From Chara braunii (taxonomy: Eukaryota; Streptophyta; Charophyceae; Charales; Characeae), in contig BFEA01000152.1 in assembly GCA_003427395.1 (NCBI GenBank), positions 614,990 to 678,989 on the forward strand: 64,000 nucleotides of DNA, in the 5' to 3' direction. Shown piece by piece: positions 45,140 to 56,574 of this stretch. The notes under the pieces were generated by a model that saw only the letters and a program-made list of their open reading frames with translations, did no database searches and had not been told where the DNA came from. Position 1 is the stretch's first letter; every line of letters starts with the position of its first letter. The position numbers and the translations under genes are program-made.

Positions 45140-46520
45140 CATATGGCATAAAGCTAGACCACCCAAACTTATGGAACATGTCTAGCTCAACCATGAAGTA
45201 TACACAAACATAGTGCAAAACAACTTTTTTCTTCTTTGGGCATATGACTAGGCCACCCTAGTCGCCCTTAAATGTTTAAGTATCTAACTTTTATATAATT
45301 ATCTGCACTTAGTCTTTTGAGGTAGCATATAACTGAACCGATCATCTTCAGCTCAAGATTTAGTCTGCCTCTTCGTACCATAAATTTATTCTTAATTAGT
45401 ACTCTCTTCAGTTGGTGATAAGCTATATTCAGACCACACAAACTTATGGAACCCTGTCTGACCAGCCTGTTCATAGATGATATAATAATAGAATATAACC
45501 AAGTTATACCCTTCAGGTTCCAGCATGTACGAGGCGTTGGACCAAGACCACCCAAACTTATGGAACATGTCTTGGTCCTCAGCCTGGTTCATTTCTCTCA
45601 AAGTCAATCGACAGAAACCCAAAGTAAACAGGCCGCCAGACTACCCAAACTTATAGATTTGACTGGCTCCTGAAAAGTCAACCACATTCAGCCCTTACAG
45701 GTCAGAGCAACCAGACCACCCAAACTAATGGATCATGTCTAGTTCTCCAAGCAACCCAAAGATAAACACAGCACTAGGCCTTCCCAAACTTATGGAACTG
45801 GCCCAGCCTTTAGTTGACCCTGTCAAACATGCAATACTGCCTTCCTCCCACCTTTCCCTCAGATGCAACCCCACAATCTGCTTTCAGTCAAACAACAAAA
45901 CTGAAACTGAGATTTGCATGCATTCCTTTACTTTATCTGCTTAAATCCTGGAAAGAAAGTAAAATCATAGGGCCATCACATGCATATGTTAGTCAAACTA
46001 GAGAGAGATAGTCAAACATGGGTATAGAGGGGTCGTACAGGCAGAAAGATATATACCTGACAGTTCCCTACCTCCAGAACTCCTCCTGAGTTCCGGCAGA
46101 GCTCCCGCAATCGGTGGGTAGACTCCCCACAGAGTCTTGCTGTGGTCCTACGGGTTGCAATCCCGCCTGCCGCCTTCCTCTCGTAACCAGGATTAGACTG
46201 AGAGTAAGAAAGACAAAAGATAAAGGGTTTCAGACGCTCGAGATACAAGAGAGGGACAACTCAACTCCGAGGAGAGGGCCTTGATACCTTCACTCGCCTG
46301 AGGGCCCTGAAATGGCGGCCAGAATGCGCAGCAGCCAGGTAAAGCAGAAGTCAACCGCTAGCTGTCGACTCCCTGACGAACCTCCAAGTCGAAAAATTGA
46401 CTCCTTTACAGTGCTTGGTCACTCTCCCTTGGTCACGTCGCCCCTAGCTCTGACTAAAACTGTAGCCACTTAGCCTGAAAGCGCTGTGTTCAAATAATTC
46501 ACACCCCCCAAATGCAAAAT
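45140..46520 (-). repeat. Element H, minus-strand copy
   Basis: Inverted, diverged copy of 41870-43247. On its minus strand it has the same order of landmarks. It lacks the LTR fragment found at the end of the plus copy: past the common GTACTCTCTTCAGTTGGTGA it continues into other sequence, so it shows the uninterrupted state at that junction. Confidence 0.75.
45152..45806 (-). ncRNA. Conserved-loop / variable-stem hairpin array (7 units)
   Basis: The same hairpin motif in the inverted copy; loop on the plus strand CACCCAAACTTATGGAACAT. Stems: AGCTAGAC/GTCTAGCT (45152, 45180); GACTAG/CTAGTC with most of the loop deleted (45244-45262); TCAGAC/GTCTGA (45429, 45456); GGACCAAGAC/GTCTTGGTCC, 10 bp perfect (45539, 45569); GCCAG/CTGGC (45635, 45663); AACCAGAC/GTCTAGTT, 7 of 8 (45709, 45737); CTAGGCC/GGCCCAG, 6 of 7 (45774, 45800). 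Units in equivalent positions of the two copies have different but complementary stems. Confidence 0.7.
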
Positions 46521-47560
46521 TCACCGACGTAGTCGGGTCACTACCTCTGAGCGGACTGTGAATAGTACGCATCCCTGCGCTCTATTCGGACTGCAAACGG
46601 ACAGCGCAGCAAGTCAGGCTCGGCGCGGTGCTCTCAATAACCGGGTGCAACAACAGGCTCAGCAGTGTGGCACAACGCAACACCCAACAACCCACGGCAT
46701 GCAAAAATAAGATGCCGCTCTGTCAATATATACAGTAATATCAACAAACTGGATAGACACCCGGGGCTTAGCAACTCTTAATCCGCAGTGGCACTTGCCT
46801 CCGCCAATAACAACATCCAATCTGAAGTTGCACATCTCCCTCTGAAGATTAGTTCCAACGGTAGGATGCGAGGAGCTCATAATACAACACCGTTCGCTGC
46901 ATTTGCCCACTCGATAGGTCATAAGTAACACTATGCTCATAAAATCAGGAAATAACTCCCACGCCCAACAGCCCCTCCACAAAACTGGCCACGATGGAAA
47001 ATCTCTGCATAGCTTATTTAGCAGGCTGGGGTCTCAATCATTAACTGAATTAGCCAAACAAACCTTTCCACAAGCCGGGGAACCGAGGCACCGGATCTGA
47101 GTGTCAAGAAGACCATACTCTCGTCACTTCCCATTTTCGTGTGTAGAGTTCTTTCTCCTTCTTGGCACTCAGCGCCCAGGCTGCCTCTGCACAACTATTA
47201 GCAGCCTACAAATCGACTATGCCCTGTTGGCGTCAGCAGCAACATCCGCAGTGCATGAAGACGTCGACCCTGCAGACCTCCACCCAGACCAGGTACGTGC
47301 CCTCACACCTTCATCTCATCTCTCTCTGCCCGTTCTCACCCATATAATCCGACTGGCGGTCATCGCTAGATTCAGACTCGCGTCTGTAATTCAACAGTTT
47401 CGTGTATGCGTCAACCGAGCAACCTCCCTACGTGCAGAATGAGGAGGAATCTGCATCAAGCAGATTGGTCAGTCCTTGGTCTTGATCATGGACATGCTGC
47501 TTTCAACTTTTTTGTCGCAACAATGGACAAGTCTGAACTGACCCTTCTTCACCTTATCAA
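46521..47560. other. Intergenic, no gene recognised
   Basis: No supported gene, RNA or repeat. Confidence 0.4.
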
Positions 47561-47568
47561 GATATACT

Positions 47569-47607
47569 GCACATATTAGCTTTAGAATTACCACGGTTAT
47601 TCGAGTG
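47569..47607 (-). pseudogene. 18S rRNA internal fragment
   Basis: The plus strand AGCTTTAGAATTACCACGGT plus TATTCGAGT is the complement of 18S ACTCGGATAACCGTGGTAATTCTAGAGCT with few changes. This region lies just downstream, in 18S, of the parts seen in the two 5'-end copies. Confidence 0.75.
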
Positions 47608-48579
47608 GTTGAGGGATCAAGTAATAGTAAAAAGAGAAAAATTCAAAGTAATATTGAGTAAATTCCTCTTCGATTGGATGCGTTCTGCACATACCCGACT
47701 CTCAGCGAACTTGGCCGTTGGCCTGGTTATTTACAGTCAGGCAGGCACATCGGGTGGCTGATACCGCTGCTTCATGATGATCACGCCGACTAGTCTTCCA
47801 AATGAAGGTGGTGAGTTCGGACCAAAGTGGGATTAAGAACAAGAGCACGCAAATTTCAAATGAAGTGGGCTCCACGCTACGATATATCGACGCCCCATAC
47901 TTTGAAAATGAACCTCCCTCTGGATCTCAGAAGGATACATCTATACCCCTCTCTTCCTCCTTGCCGCCTGTTTCGTCGTGCTCTTATTCTCTTTCTCCCT
48001 CACACATACACATACTATATTGCGGCCACACGCACACACCAATCCCGCCTTTCTCTACACTTCCTCTACCAGATAAGGGTGAGGTTCATTGGCCCTGATA
48101 TGGGCCGGGCATAGTAATGGATAGCGGTACCAGCTAGACGATGTGGCAACAGCGTGACCACTAGGTGTGAAGCCGATGATTACGAAAGCGAACAACACCC
48201 TTTGCAACAACATGATCGCCTCGAGTAGCCTCGCACACCCATCGAAGGGCAAACCGTGGCCAGAGCGACAAACACGAAGCCGCCCACAAACAGCAACGTG
48301 CGGGGATCCTGACAAGCAGACGATGAAGATTAGGAGGGCGGTGGCTATTCCATGTAGGCGAAGACCACAACACCGGGAAGCGGGCCAGGTGAAGGCAATG
48401 AGGCGCTCAACTATGGTCTTCGCTCCCCCACTCACCGAACGTGCAAAAAGAGGACGAACCTTCCCCCTAAGCATGGAAAAATACACTCGAAGCTTGGCTC
48501 TTCTACTCTCATACGCAGCCTGTATCGCTCACAACGCCATAACCATTATCTTATTGCCAATTTTACCCCCGCCGTTCGG
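47608..48579. other. Intergenic, no gene recognised
   Basis: Open frames on both strands around 48050-48620 have no family resemblance. Confidence 0.4.
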
Positions 48580-49080
48580 CTCGCAGCACCCCAAAAACCC
48601 CAGTTTAGCATCTTAAATCGCCGAAATCGGTCAAGAAACGACTGTGTTATTACACTTTTGCCCCATCTTCTTCCCCCTCTGCCATACCTCCGCGCACGAT
48701 ATTTTTCTTCTACCTCCTATTCTACTAACTTCCTCGCCTTTCTAACCTCACCATCTAATTCGCCCTGCCTTAAAACCTCCAAATCGAATCTTTACCACCC
48801 GATTTCATCAAGAATCGGAGGGGGCTTCACGTTTTCTCACCTTCGATACATCCACTGACCACCATAGCTCTGCGCACCGGTTTACTAGTCAAACTTTCTC
48901 TCTATCTAACTAACGCGGAAATTAACAGCGCCAACGAGTTCGCTCTGCCCGAAAACCCGAGTTGGCTGCCTTTCCCCGCCAATTGTCGTCAAGGATCGGG
49001 CGGTTTCCATGTTTTCTGCTCCCCTCTTCTTCCTCCATAACCTTCTCGAATGTACCCGGTGCAGAATCACGTCCAGGTTC
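48580..49080 (-). repeat. Satellite S2, block 2
   Basis: Inverted relative of the blocks at 39640 and 63540: CACCCGATTTCATCAAGAAT and CCCGCCAATTGTCGTCAAGG correspond to the hairpin (conserved TTCTTGATGA on the minus strand), with CCCCAAAAACCCC-type runs between. Confidence 0.6.
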
Positions 49081-49090
49081 ACTCAATCCT

Positions 49091-49113
49091 TTTTTTTTTT
49101 TTTTTTTTTTTTT
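49091..49113 (+). repeat. T23 homopolymer
   Basis: Uninterrupted run of T. Confidence 0.95.
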
Positions 49114-49559
49114 CTGCCTCGTTGTGTTGTCTCTCCGCCTGTTGTTGCACAGGGCTATCTGGCCTGCCCCGCTGCCCGTCGCTCCCCCTCACAGTCGGCC
49201 AGCTCTTCCTTACCTGTGTCAACCTCGACAGTGCCTTGCAGCGATCTACCCACCGGCCGCTTGCACCGTTGCTCCGCTCGCTGCTGCCTGGCGCCTGCCT
49301 CTCTCCTACAGCGCTCCTCTCTCGCTCTGCACCCCTGCTCATTCGCTCACCATCTCTTCCCTTGACCGTATCTGGTACAAATCTGCGTCAGGCTTATTTC
49401 GTCCATTCTATACTTTTTCTTCGCCCATAGCCTTGTTGTCTGCCTCACCCGCTTATGGTTAGCACAGCGCCTAGTAGCAGCAAGCCCAACAGCGTCGTCT
49501 GACCAACCTCCAACCCTCCTGCGAAAAAACCTCGGAGGGCACCTGCTAAGAGACTGTTC

Positions 49560-50260
49560 AATTAGTCTTTTGCCCCGTGTACCCAGGCTCGATGACTGCC
49601 AAGCTGCGCACTAACTGAGGTACCGCAGGGGGGGTGCCTGCCTCCACAGGCAGTAGGACCTGGGTCGTGGAAGTAGAGATCCTCTAGTGAGTGTATAATA
49701 ACTCGCTCGCAGAAGCAGCCTGCCCCAACAGTGGCTGACTTTGAAACGTGCGACCAGTGTTGTGGCTGCTCCGGCGCTGCAGCAACTGGCAAGGTGCGGG
49801 CCCACTGCAGGGCCCGCAATGTGAGCCTCAATGAAATGAATCCCGATGCCGATCTTTGTGGTAATAGCAAACCTTCAAATGAGAACTTTGAAGGTCGTGG
49901 TGGGGGGGGTGTTCCATGCGAACTGCCGTTGGGACGGCTTGCCGCACAGCCTGCACTGCGGCAGTCTCCCACAGGTGCCCAGTCCTTGAGGCCCGTTGTG
50001 CCAAAAAACACAGCTTCCCACCACCTCAGGCCCTCAACAGGCCTGCACCCACTCGCCTTTCCCACACAGCAGATCACAGGATCGTGGGTGCGGCCTCACT
50101 GCAATCTGTAGCGTGAGGCTTGGTGACGTGGGCCGTGGTGCAGATCTTAGTCCTAGGGCGGAGTGGGGACATGTCCCATGGGAACAGCTGTTGGGACAGT
50201 CCCGCCGCACATCTAAAACTGCGGCAGCCTCCAACCGGTACCCCCGCCCAGACAAAGTTC
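49560..50260. repeat. GC-rich direct duplication (~264 bp)
   Basis: CCATGCGAACTGCCGTTGGG (49915) and CCATGGGAACAGCTGTTGGG (50178) begin similar 70-bp blocks containing CTGCGGCAG. The minus-strand frames across them are in different phases, so a conserved protein is not supported. Confidence 0.55.
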
Positions 50261-50790
50261 ACCATCTTACCTGTCCCAGCAGGCATGCTCACACACAACC
50301 CCCTCACGACAGGTCGTGGTTGGCGGACGCTGGACCCGCAGCCACCCCGGTTACTCAGCTTTCTCCCGCAATGTGGACCAACCCAAAAAGTGATCTCCCA
50401 AGGTCCTCGACCGCTGCGACGACCACCCATGTTCGACGTCATAGCAAGTGAATCAGGACCGTCGGTCCTGACGCCGGTTTCGAAGCCGACCTTTGAGTCA
50501 AAGGCACAAAATAAAATTGGGAATAATAATAATAGTAAATTTATTATGCATAAATAATAATAATAATAATAATCATAAATAAATAATAATAATAATAATA
50601 AAAGCGGGGGAACACAAAAACTAAGGGACGAGGGGCTACATGTCCCGCTGGCCTGTGACGCCGCGCATACCCACGCCACGCATGGTTGCGCCCTGCCGTC
50701 AATACCCCGCACGCGCCGCTTACCCAGGTGAGGACCTAAGCTTCCTCTCGAGCGCGCCATCAAGCGGGTAAGGCTGCAATGGTGTGATTT
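50190..50790 (-). repeat. GC-rich repeat G (copy 2) with (AAT)n
   Basis: Inverted relative of 38540-39020 (GAGGACCTTGGGAG region, GTGTGTGAGCATGCCTGCTG on the minus strand). An (AAT)n tract at 50520-50605 interrupts it. The 229-codon minus-strand frame reads through the AAT tract and is not convincing. Confidence 0.6.
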
Positions 50791-50802
50791 GCAGAAAACA
50801 CG

Positions 50803-50828
50803 CCAAATACCCTTGTAAGGGTACTTGG
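50803..50828. repeat. Hairpin motif P, copy 3
   Basis: CCAAATACCC pairs with GGGTACTTGG (one mismatch) around TTGTAA, at the left boundary of the LTR. Confidence 0.65.
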
Positions 50829-52086
50829 TACGACAGCGTGATGTGAGTTACAGGGAACAGAAGTTGACCACATTGGTGTATGACAATATGGTGTTCGTCT
50901 GTGTTTGTGTTTTTATACAAGTTAGTGTTTTGGAGCCTGTGTACGGGTCTTACTTTGGAGGCAGTGAGAATGACAACCACGTGTCGCACGATCTGCATAC
51001 CTGATGAGTCTTGTTTCCTTTTCTTTATTTCTATCACGAGTCCTGATTTGGATATATGAGTGTTGGATGTTTATTTATTTACGTATTGATCTTGCTTGTT
51101 AATTTTTATAGTTGGACATTGTAGTCCGTGACAGCTGTCAAAGTCAAACCCCTTGACTTATTTCCAGACCCTGGACGATAGAGTTGGTCTCCATGGCCAT
51201 AAGGGTTGACTGCCACCACAGGCCAGAACTTGTGTACCACCCACTCTCCGCATGGTGTAAAAGATGGTGTGGTTCTCAACCACACTTGGCGGTTGTCCAG
51301 CGTCGAGCGATCAATCCCTCAATGCGCATGTCAGCCGACACTTGAGTATCGAATGCGACCCTCGAGATTAGTAAGGATCGCATGAGTATGGGTACTACAT
51401 AGTCGTCATCATTGTGACTGCTTGTTTATGCTTGCATTGTGAGTCGATATGAGTTAGCCCTGTGTCCTCGCGGTTTTTTATACTAAGTCTCGCACGAGAC
51501 ACCTATCTGATTTCCGCATCGGAGAGTTATGGAATGGGTACTAAGGGACTAGGAGTGTTGTTGCGTTGTTTGTTCGGTGTCGTTTTCTGTACGTGTGTGT
51601 GTCTGTGTGTGTGTGTTTATTTTTATGTTCTTTAGAGTGGTGTACGCGTGGTGTGTGGAAAACGTCCAAGTCGACCGACGACGAGTCGCACTTGGGAGTT
51701 CAGCCCCCCAGTGCGTCGGTTCTCGTGCGGGTCCGATAGAGGCATAAAGTTGTGGGTACCCCTTATGCTACAGCGAACGAGAAACGCTCTCGGTTGGTCC
51801 ACCTCTGCGATTGCACCTGATTAGCTTTCGTACTGTGAACTGGTAGCTCGACGGGGATACACCCACCGAAGGGAGGTGACAACTCCCGTAAGGTGGAGGT
51901 AAGTCGTGACTCGCGTAGGCCATATCCTGTCGTAGGGGTTCGCGAGAGGTATGGCAGGTGCACTCGGTCGGAGCGGCTTGTGGAAGCTCCATGTGTATTC
52001 ACGACGAGGCATAGACGAACTCCTGTGTGACGAGTCTGGGAGGGTCCTTCCCTGTTTTGTGTGGTGGTAGACCGATGCGCTCAACA
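50826..52086 (+). mobile_element. LTR, family A (copy 3, most complete)
   Basis: Ends GACCGATGCGCTCAACA at 52086, as do copies 1 and 4. The 5' 1.05 kb matches copy 2 in inverted orientation and the 3' 0.45 kb matches copy 4 (CCCCTTATGC, GAGAAACGC, CCACCTCTGCGATTGCA, GTCGTAGGGGTTCGCGAGAG). About 1.26 kb, plausible for a large plant LTR. No primer-binding site follows; satellite begins immediately, so it is a solo or rearranged LTR. Confidence 0.75.
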
Positions 52087-54240
52087 TCAGGACTTTCACC
52101 ACCTCATGACACTTTCTGATTTTCAGAAAGTTTGAACAAATGGTCATTAGGGTTGCTTTCATTATTTTTTAGACGTTCGTCACTTCATGATGCTTCATGA
52201 TTTTCTAGTAACCTTAATATATGGTCATAAAAAATATTTTTATGGTCCTCAGGACGTTCATCACTTCATAATGCTTCATGATTTTTGAGTCGCTTTAACT
52301 ATAACCACAAAAGTTACTTTTATGATATTCAGGGCGTTCATCACTTTGGGATGCTTTATGATTTTCGAATCTCTTGAACAGATGATCATAAGGGTTGCTT
52401 TCATCAACGGAAAATTTTCTTAAAATTAAATAATCATTCTGTAGTAAAATTACAATATAAATTTCAAATTTTCATTCCATCTTAAAAAATGTCATTGCAA
52501 TTTTAAAATTTTTCATCTTACTTGCAAACTTTCATTCCAAGAATAGGGTATCCCTTCTTATTTGGACTGCGTGCTAGAGATGGAATGAAAGTCATAAATA
52601 AGTTAATCTAATGTAAATTAGAAAATATTTATTATAGTAGAATGAAAATTTAATTAAAACATTTCATAAACTCGTCCAGACTTTCATTCCATCTTGAGCA
52701 AATAGATGTAGTTGGAAAGAAAAACTCATATTTAGACGGGAGCTTGTCAAATAAAACTAAAAATTTTAGAATTGGACGAACATAGGAATGATAATTTATA
52801 AATATGAAGGATTTGTTTTTTGTGAAATATTTTTTCAACTTTTATTTCTCGTGGAAATTTTTCTATTTATGGTTTTCGGGATGTTCATCACTTCGGGATG
52901 CTTTATGATTTATGACTAGCTTGAACGAATGATCATAAGCCTTAGGGTTGCTTTTATGGTCTTCGGGACGTTCATCACTTCAGGATGCTTTATGATTTTC
53001 GGGTAGCTTTAAGAGATGACCATAAGGGTTGCTTTCATGACATTCAGGACGTTCATCATTTAAGGATTCTTCATGATTTTCGAGTAACTTGAACAGATTG
53101 TCATACCGGTTGCTTCCATGGTCTTCGGGGCGTTCATCACTTCGGAATGCTTAATGATTTTTTAGTAGCTTGAACAAATGAGGTCGCTCTCCGGGTTTTT
53201 TGGACGTTCGTCACTTCGGGATGCTTCACGATTTTCGGGTTGCTTGAATAAATGACCATAAGAGTTAGTTTAATGGTTTTTAGGACGTTCATCACTTCGA
53301 AATGTTTCTTGAATTTCGAAAAGTTTCAACAGATGGTCATAAGGGTTGCATTGATGGTGTTAAGGACCTTCATTAGTTCGGGATGATTCATAATTTTTTA
53401 AGTCGCTTGGAAAAATGGTCATAAGTGTTGCTTTCATGGTCTTCGCGTATGAAGTGATGAATGTCCTGAAGACATGAAAGCAACCCTTATGAGCATCTAT
53501 TCAAACTGAAAAAAAAATATAAAACATCATGAAGTGATGGACGTCATGAATACCATGAAAACGATTTTTATGGTTATCTATTCAAGCTACATAAAAATCA
53601 TTAAACATCTTGAAGTAATGAACGTTCCGAAGACCATAAAAATAACTCTTATGACCATCTGTTCAAGTTACCATCTTGAAGTGATGAAGACACGAAGACC
53701 ACGGAAGCAACTCTTATGATCATCTGTTCAAGTTATCCGAAAATCATAAAACATTTACAAGTGACGAATGTCCCAAGGACCATGAAAACAACCCTTATGA
53801 CCATCTGTTCAAGTTTTCCATCTCGAAGACCATGAAAGAAACCCTAATAAGCATTTGTTCAAAGTACTTGAAAATCATGAAACATTATGAAATGATGAAC
53901 ATCTCGAAGACCAATAAAACAATGCTTATCACTATTCAGTCAAGTTATCTGAAAATCATAAAAGTTCAGGATGTTTCATGATTTTCATGCAACTCAAACA
54001 GATTGTTATAGCGATTGCTTTCATGGTCTTTATGACGCTCGTCACTTCAGGATGTTTCATGATTTTCAAGCAGCTCGAATAGATAGTCATAATGGTTTTT
54101 TTCATGGTCTTCAAGACGTTCATTACTTCATGAGGATTCTGGATGTTCAAGTAGTCTATCAGGTAACTATACAGTTTGTTCTTATGATCATAAAGACGTT
54201 TATCACTTCATGAATTTTTCAATATACATGTGTTTGAAGA
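52087..54240. repeat. 81-bp satellite, block 2, with inverted segment
   Basis: The block-1 unit recurs here. About 52087-53435 and 53970-54240 have TTCATGATTTTC...GGTTGCTTTCATGGTCTTC on the plus strand, while 53440-53965 is inverted (GACCATGAAAGCAACCCTTA). An unrelated AT-rich stretch (52400-52860) interrupts it. Confidence 0.85.
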
Positions 54241-54409
54241 CCGTGTTTCATATGAAATGTTGAAAACTCGGTTTACTATGTGGTTTCACCATGAACAACC
54301 AACTCTCCTCCTTATTTCATGATTGAGAAACTATTTTTAGGATGCACAAACCAACATCATTTTTCCCACTTCATAATATGCAAATTTTCAGGTGTGCAAT
54401 AACTATTTG

Positions 54410-54821
54410 TGGGTTAGTTGGATCGTCCTAGTCGACCCACACCGAGTTACACTTGGGATGTCAGCCCCCCAGTGTGTCGGCTCGTGTACGGATTCGATGA
54501 AGGCGTTAGACCTTACGTACCCCTTATGCGACAACGTATGAGAAACGCCCTCGGCTGAACCACCTCTGCGATTGCAATTGAGTAGCTTTCGCACGTGGTT
54601 CCGTAGCTCGGAGGGGATATGCCAATTCAAGTGTGGTAACATCCCCTTGGGCGGGGGTAAGTTTTAACTTTCGTCACCCTATCTTGTCGTAGGGGTTCGC
54701 GAGAGGTAAGGCTGGCGCACTCGACTGGAGCGGCGAAAAACTCCACCGCGATAAAAAGTTATGCACAAATCCTTCTTAAGGCGCCCGAGAGGGTCTCCCT
54801 GTGGGACCGATGCGTGCAACA
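54410..54821 (+). mobile_element. LTR 3' part, family A (copy 4)
   Basis: Matches the 3' part of copy 3 and ends TGCGTGCAACA directly before a primer-binding site, which fixes it as a 5' LTR of an element running rightwards. The upstream U3 is missing or too diverged to see. Confidence 0.75.
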
Positions 54822-54841
54822 GGCGGCGCCATTGTCGGGGA
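54822..54841 (+). promoter_or_regulatory. Retrotransposon primer-binding site
   Basis: GGCGGCGCCATTGTCGGGGA follows the LTR end. It is close to the TGGCGCCGTTGCCGGGGA form common after the 5' LTR of plant LTR retrotransposons, where a tRNA primes minus-strand DNA synthesis. Confidence 0.75.
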
Positions 54842-56574
54842 TCTCGGCTGCCTACCGGGGTCCTTAGTTACTGTTCTCAGATTCTTAAGTGGTGTTAATT
54901 GGTAATAAGTTGAGTCACTTGTGGATTTTCTAGTTGTAAGCACTAATAAAACTTGTGAAATAGTGTTTACTTAACTACGGGTCTTACTAATCCAGAGAGA
55001 GGTCTATGCTTGAGCATATCTGATATATATATTGTTTTTGTGGCAGTTTTATTCCGGTTGTCTCTATATGTGTGTTTTTTACTGTATTTTGTTTGATGTC
55101 TGATAAATGACGTATGTATGGACCGCCTTCCATTTGAAGAGGACATAAACTCTGTATGAAACCCACGTCCGACATCAGACCGGAAATGAATGGGATGACT
55201 CGGTTCTATAGAAGATGATTTTTCATGAAGGAAGTCAGCTTGTAGTTGTTCTTAGTAGAAATGCGTTCTTGAATTGTTACTCCTACGTTAGAGTTTAAGG
55301 AAGCAGTTATCGGTCTCAAGAATGACCGTGAGACCCACGCCGGAACTATGTTTCTGGTCCATTAGTGAGATGTTATTATCTTTCCTCTGGATAGGAAAGT
55401 AACTACATTATTTGATAAGAGAGAAGGGAGAGATTTGTTATGTTACTAAAACTTTGATAGTCAAGTAGGACAACTAGTGTTTAACACAAACGGTTCTGGA
55501 GGAGCGGCTTACACTCATCCTGTGTTCAACAGGGCCACCATACTTCTACGGGCGATAATTCGTTGTTCGTTGCCTTCATAGGTATGAATGCGGTGTTCCA
55601 ACTTACCATGATAGGTTCGGTGAGGTGCAAACGTTGAAATCGGAGAGAGTTTTGGTAAGGTTTGATCCTTAGAGCAGGACTCATGAGTAAAGATGTTATC
55701 CTATGAGGATTACACCGCCCCTCTATATTATATGCTTCGCTTAAACCGCCACTCCCCCCAACGCAAAAAACGTCTTCTTACCAGTAGCGTCTTTTCACGA
55801 GGAGTACCGGCAGCATTTTATGGAAAACCAGGTGAATGACAAAAATAAAATTTGCATTAAAAATTAGAAATGTCTCGAAAAAACTCGGTGATTATTTCAC
55901 TGTCAAAATTATGTTATTTATTTTTATGATATTTTTCCTTGAAAGATAACGACTTAATCTACGAACCCTGAAATTTTCATAATTTTTAAAGGATTTTTAT
56001 GAGCACGAAAAATCATAAAAGTTGCGGTTTTCAAATAGCGGGGTTGGACCCGCCGGTAACGAATGATTGTCGCCCCTCCGAACTCGACCCTAACTCACAT
56101 GGTCGAGGGTTTCGGCTGTCGAGAGGAGTGGCGGTTTAAGAGTTGAAGGAGTGGCAATTTCATCATGTTATTTACTCATTGCTCGTCTTATTTTTGCCTT
56201 ATAAAATCTGCAATAAGTTTTTGAGGTTATTTTGTAGCATGACTGACAGTTGAGTCGATTTCATGTTATTATTTATAAGGCATATCGTGCTCCTACATTT
56301 CGACCCTGACAAGCAATTTGTGCTTATCATGTTGTTAACTGTTATTGTGAGTATATATTATCTATCGTGGGTTGCATTGCAGTTTGGATTCATGTTTGGA
56401 GTACCAATTTATGTGATATATATATGTCGTATCCTTCCTTGATTGTAAAAATGAAATTTTGTTGATGTTCGAGTCATGTTTTTAATGTTTTATAAGTAAA
56501 TATTGATGATTTTTTTTTAGGTGAATTTTGTTTAAGGCTCTCTTCTATATCGACGTCATTTCAAATAGGTTTTT
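54842..56574 (+). mobile_element. Leader region of LTR element
   Basis: About 1.7 kb without a supported frame between the primer-binding site and the gag-like frame. Long leaders are known in several plant gypsy lineages. It may also contain later insertions. Confidence 0.4.

Noticed and set aside
42730-45806. CRISPR-like array of short repeats with unique spacers
   Set aside because: Spacing is irregular (60-115 bp), the genome is eukaryotic, stems vary between repeats, and no cas gene is present.
50074-50763. 229-codon minus-strand frame
   Set aside because: It reads through an (AAT)n tract, and its repeated blocks are in different phases from the neighbouring frame, so coding is unlikely.
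50999-51050. CTGATGAG core motif
   Set aside because: No GAAA or pairing stems follow.
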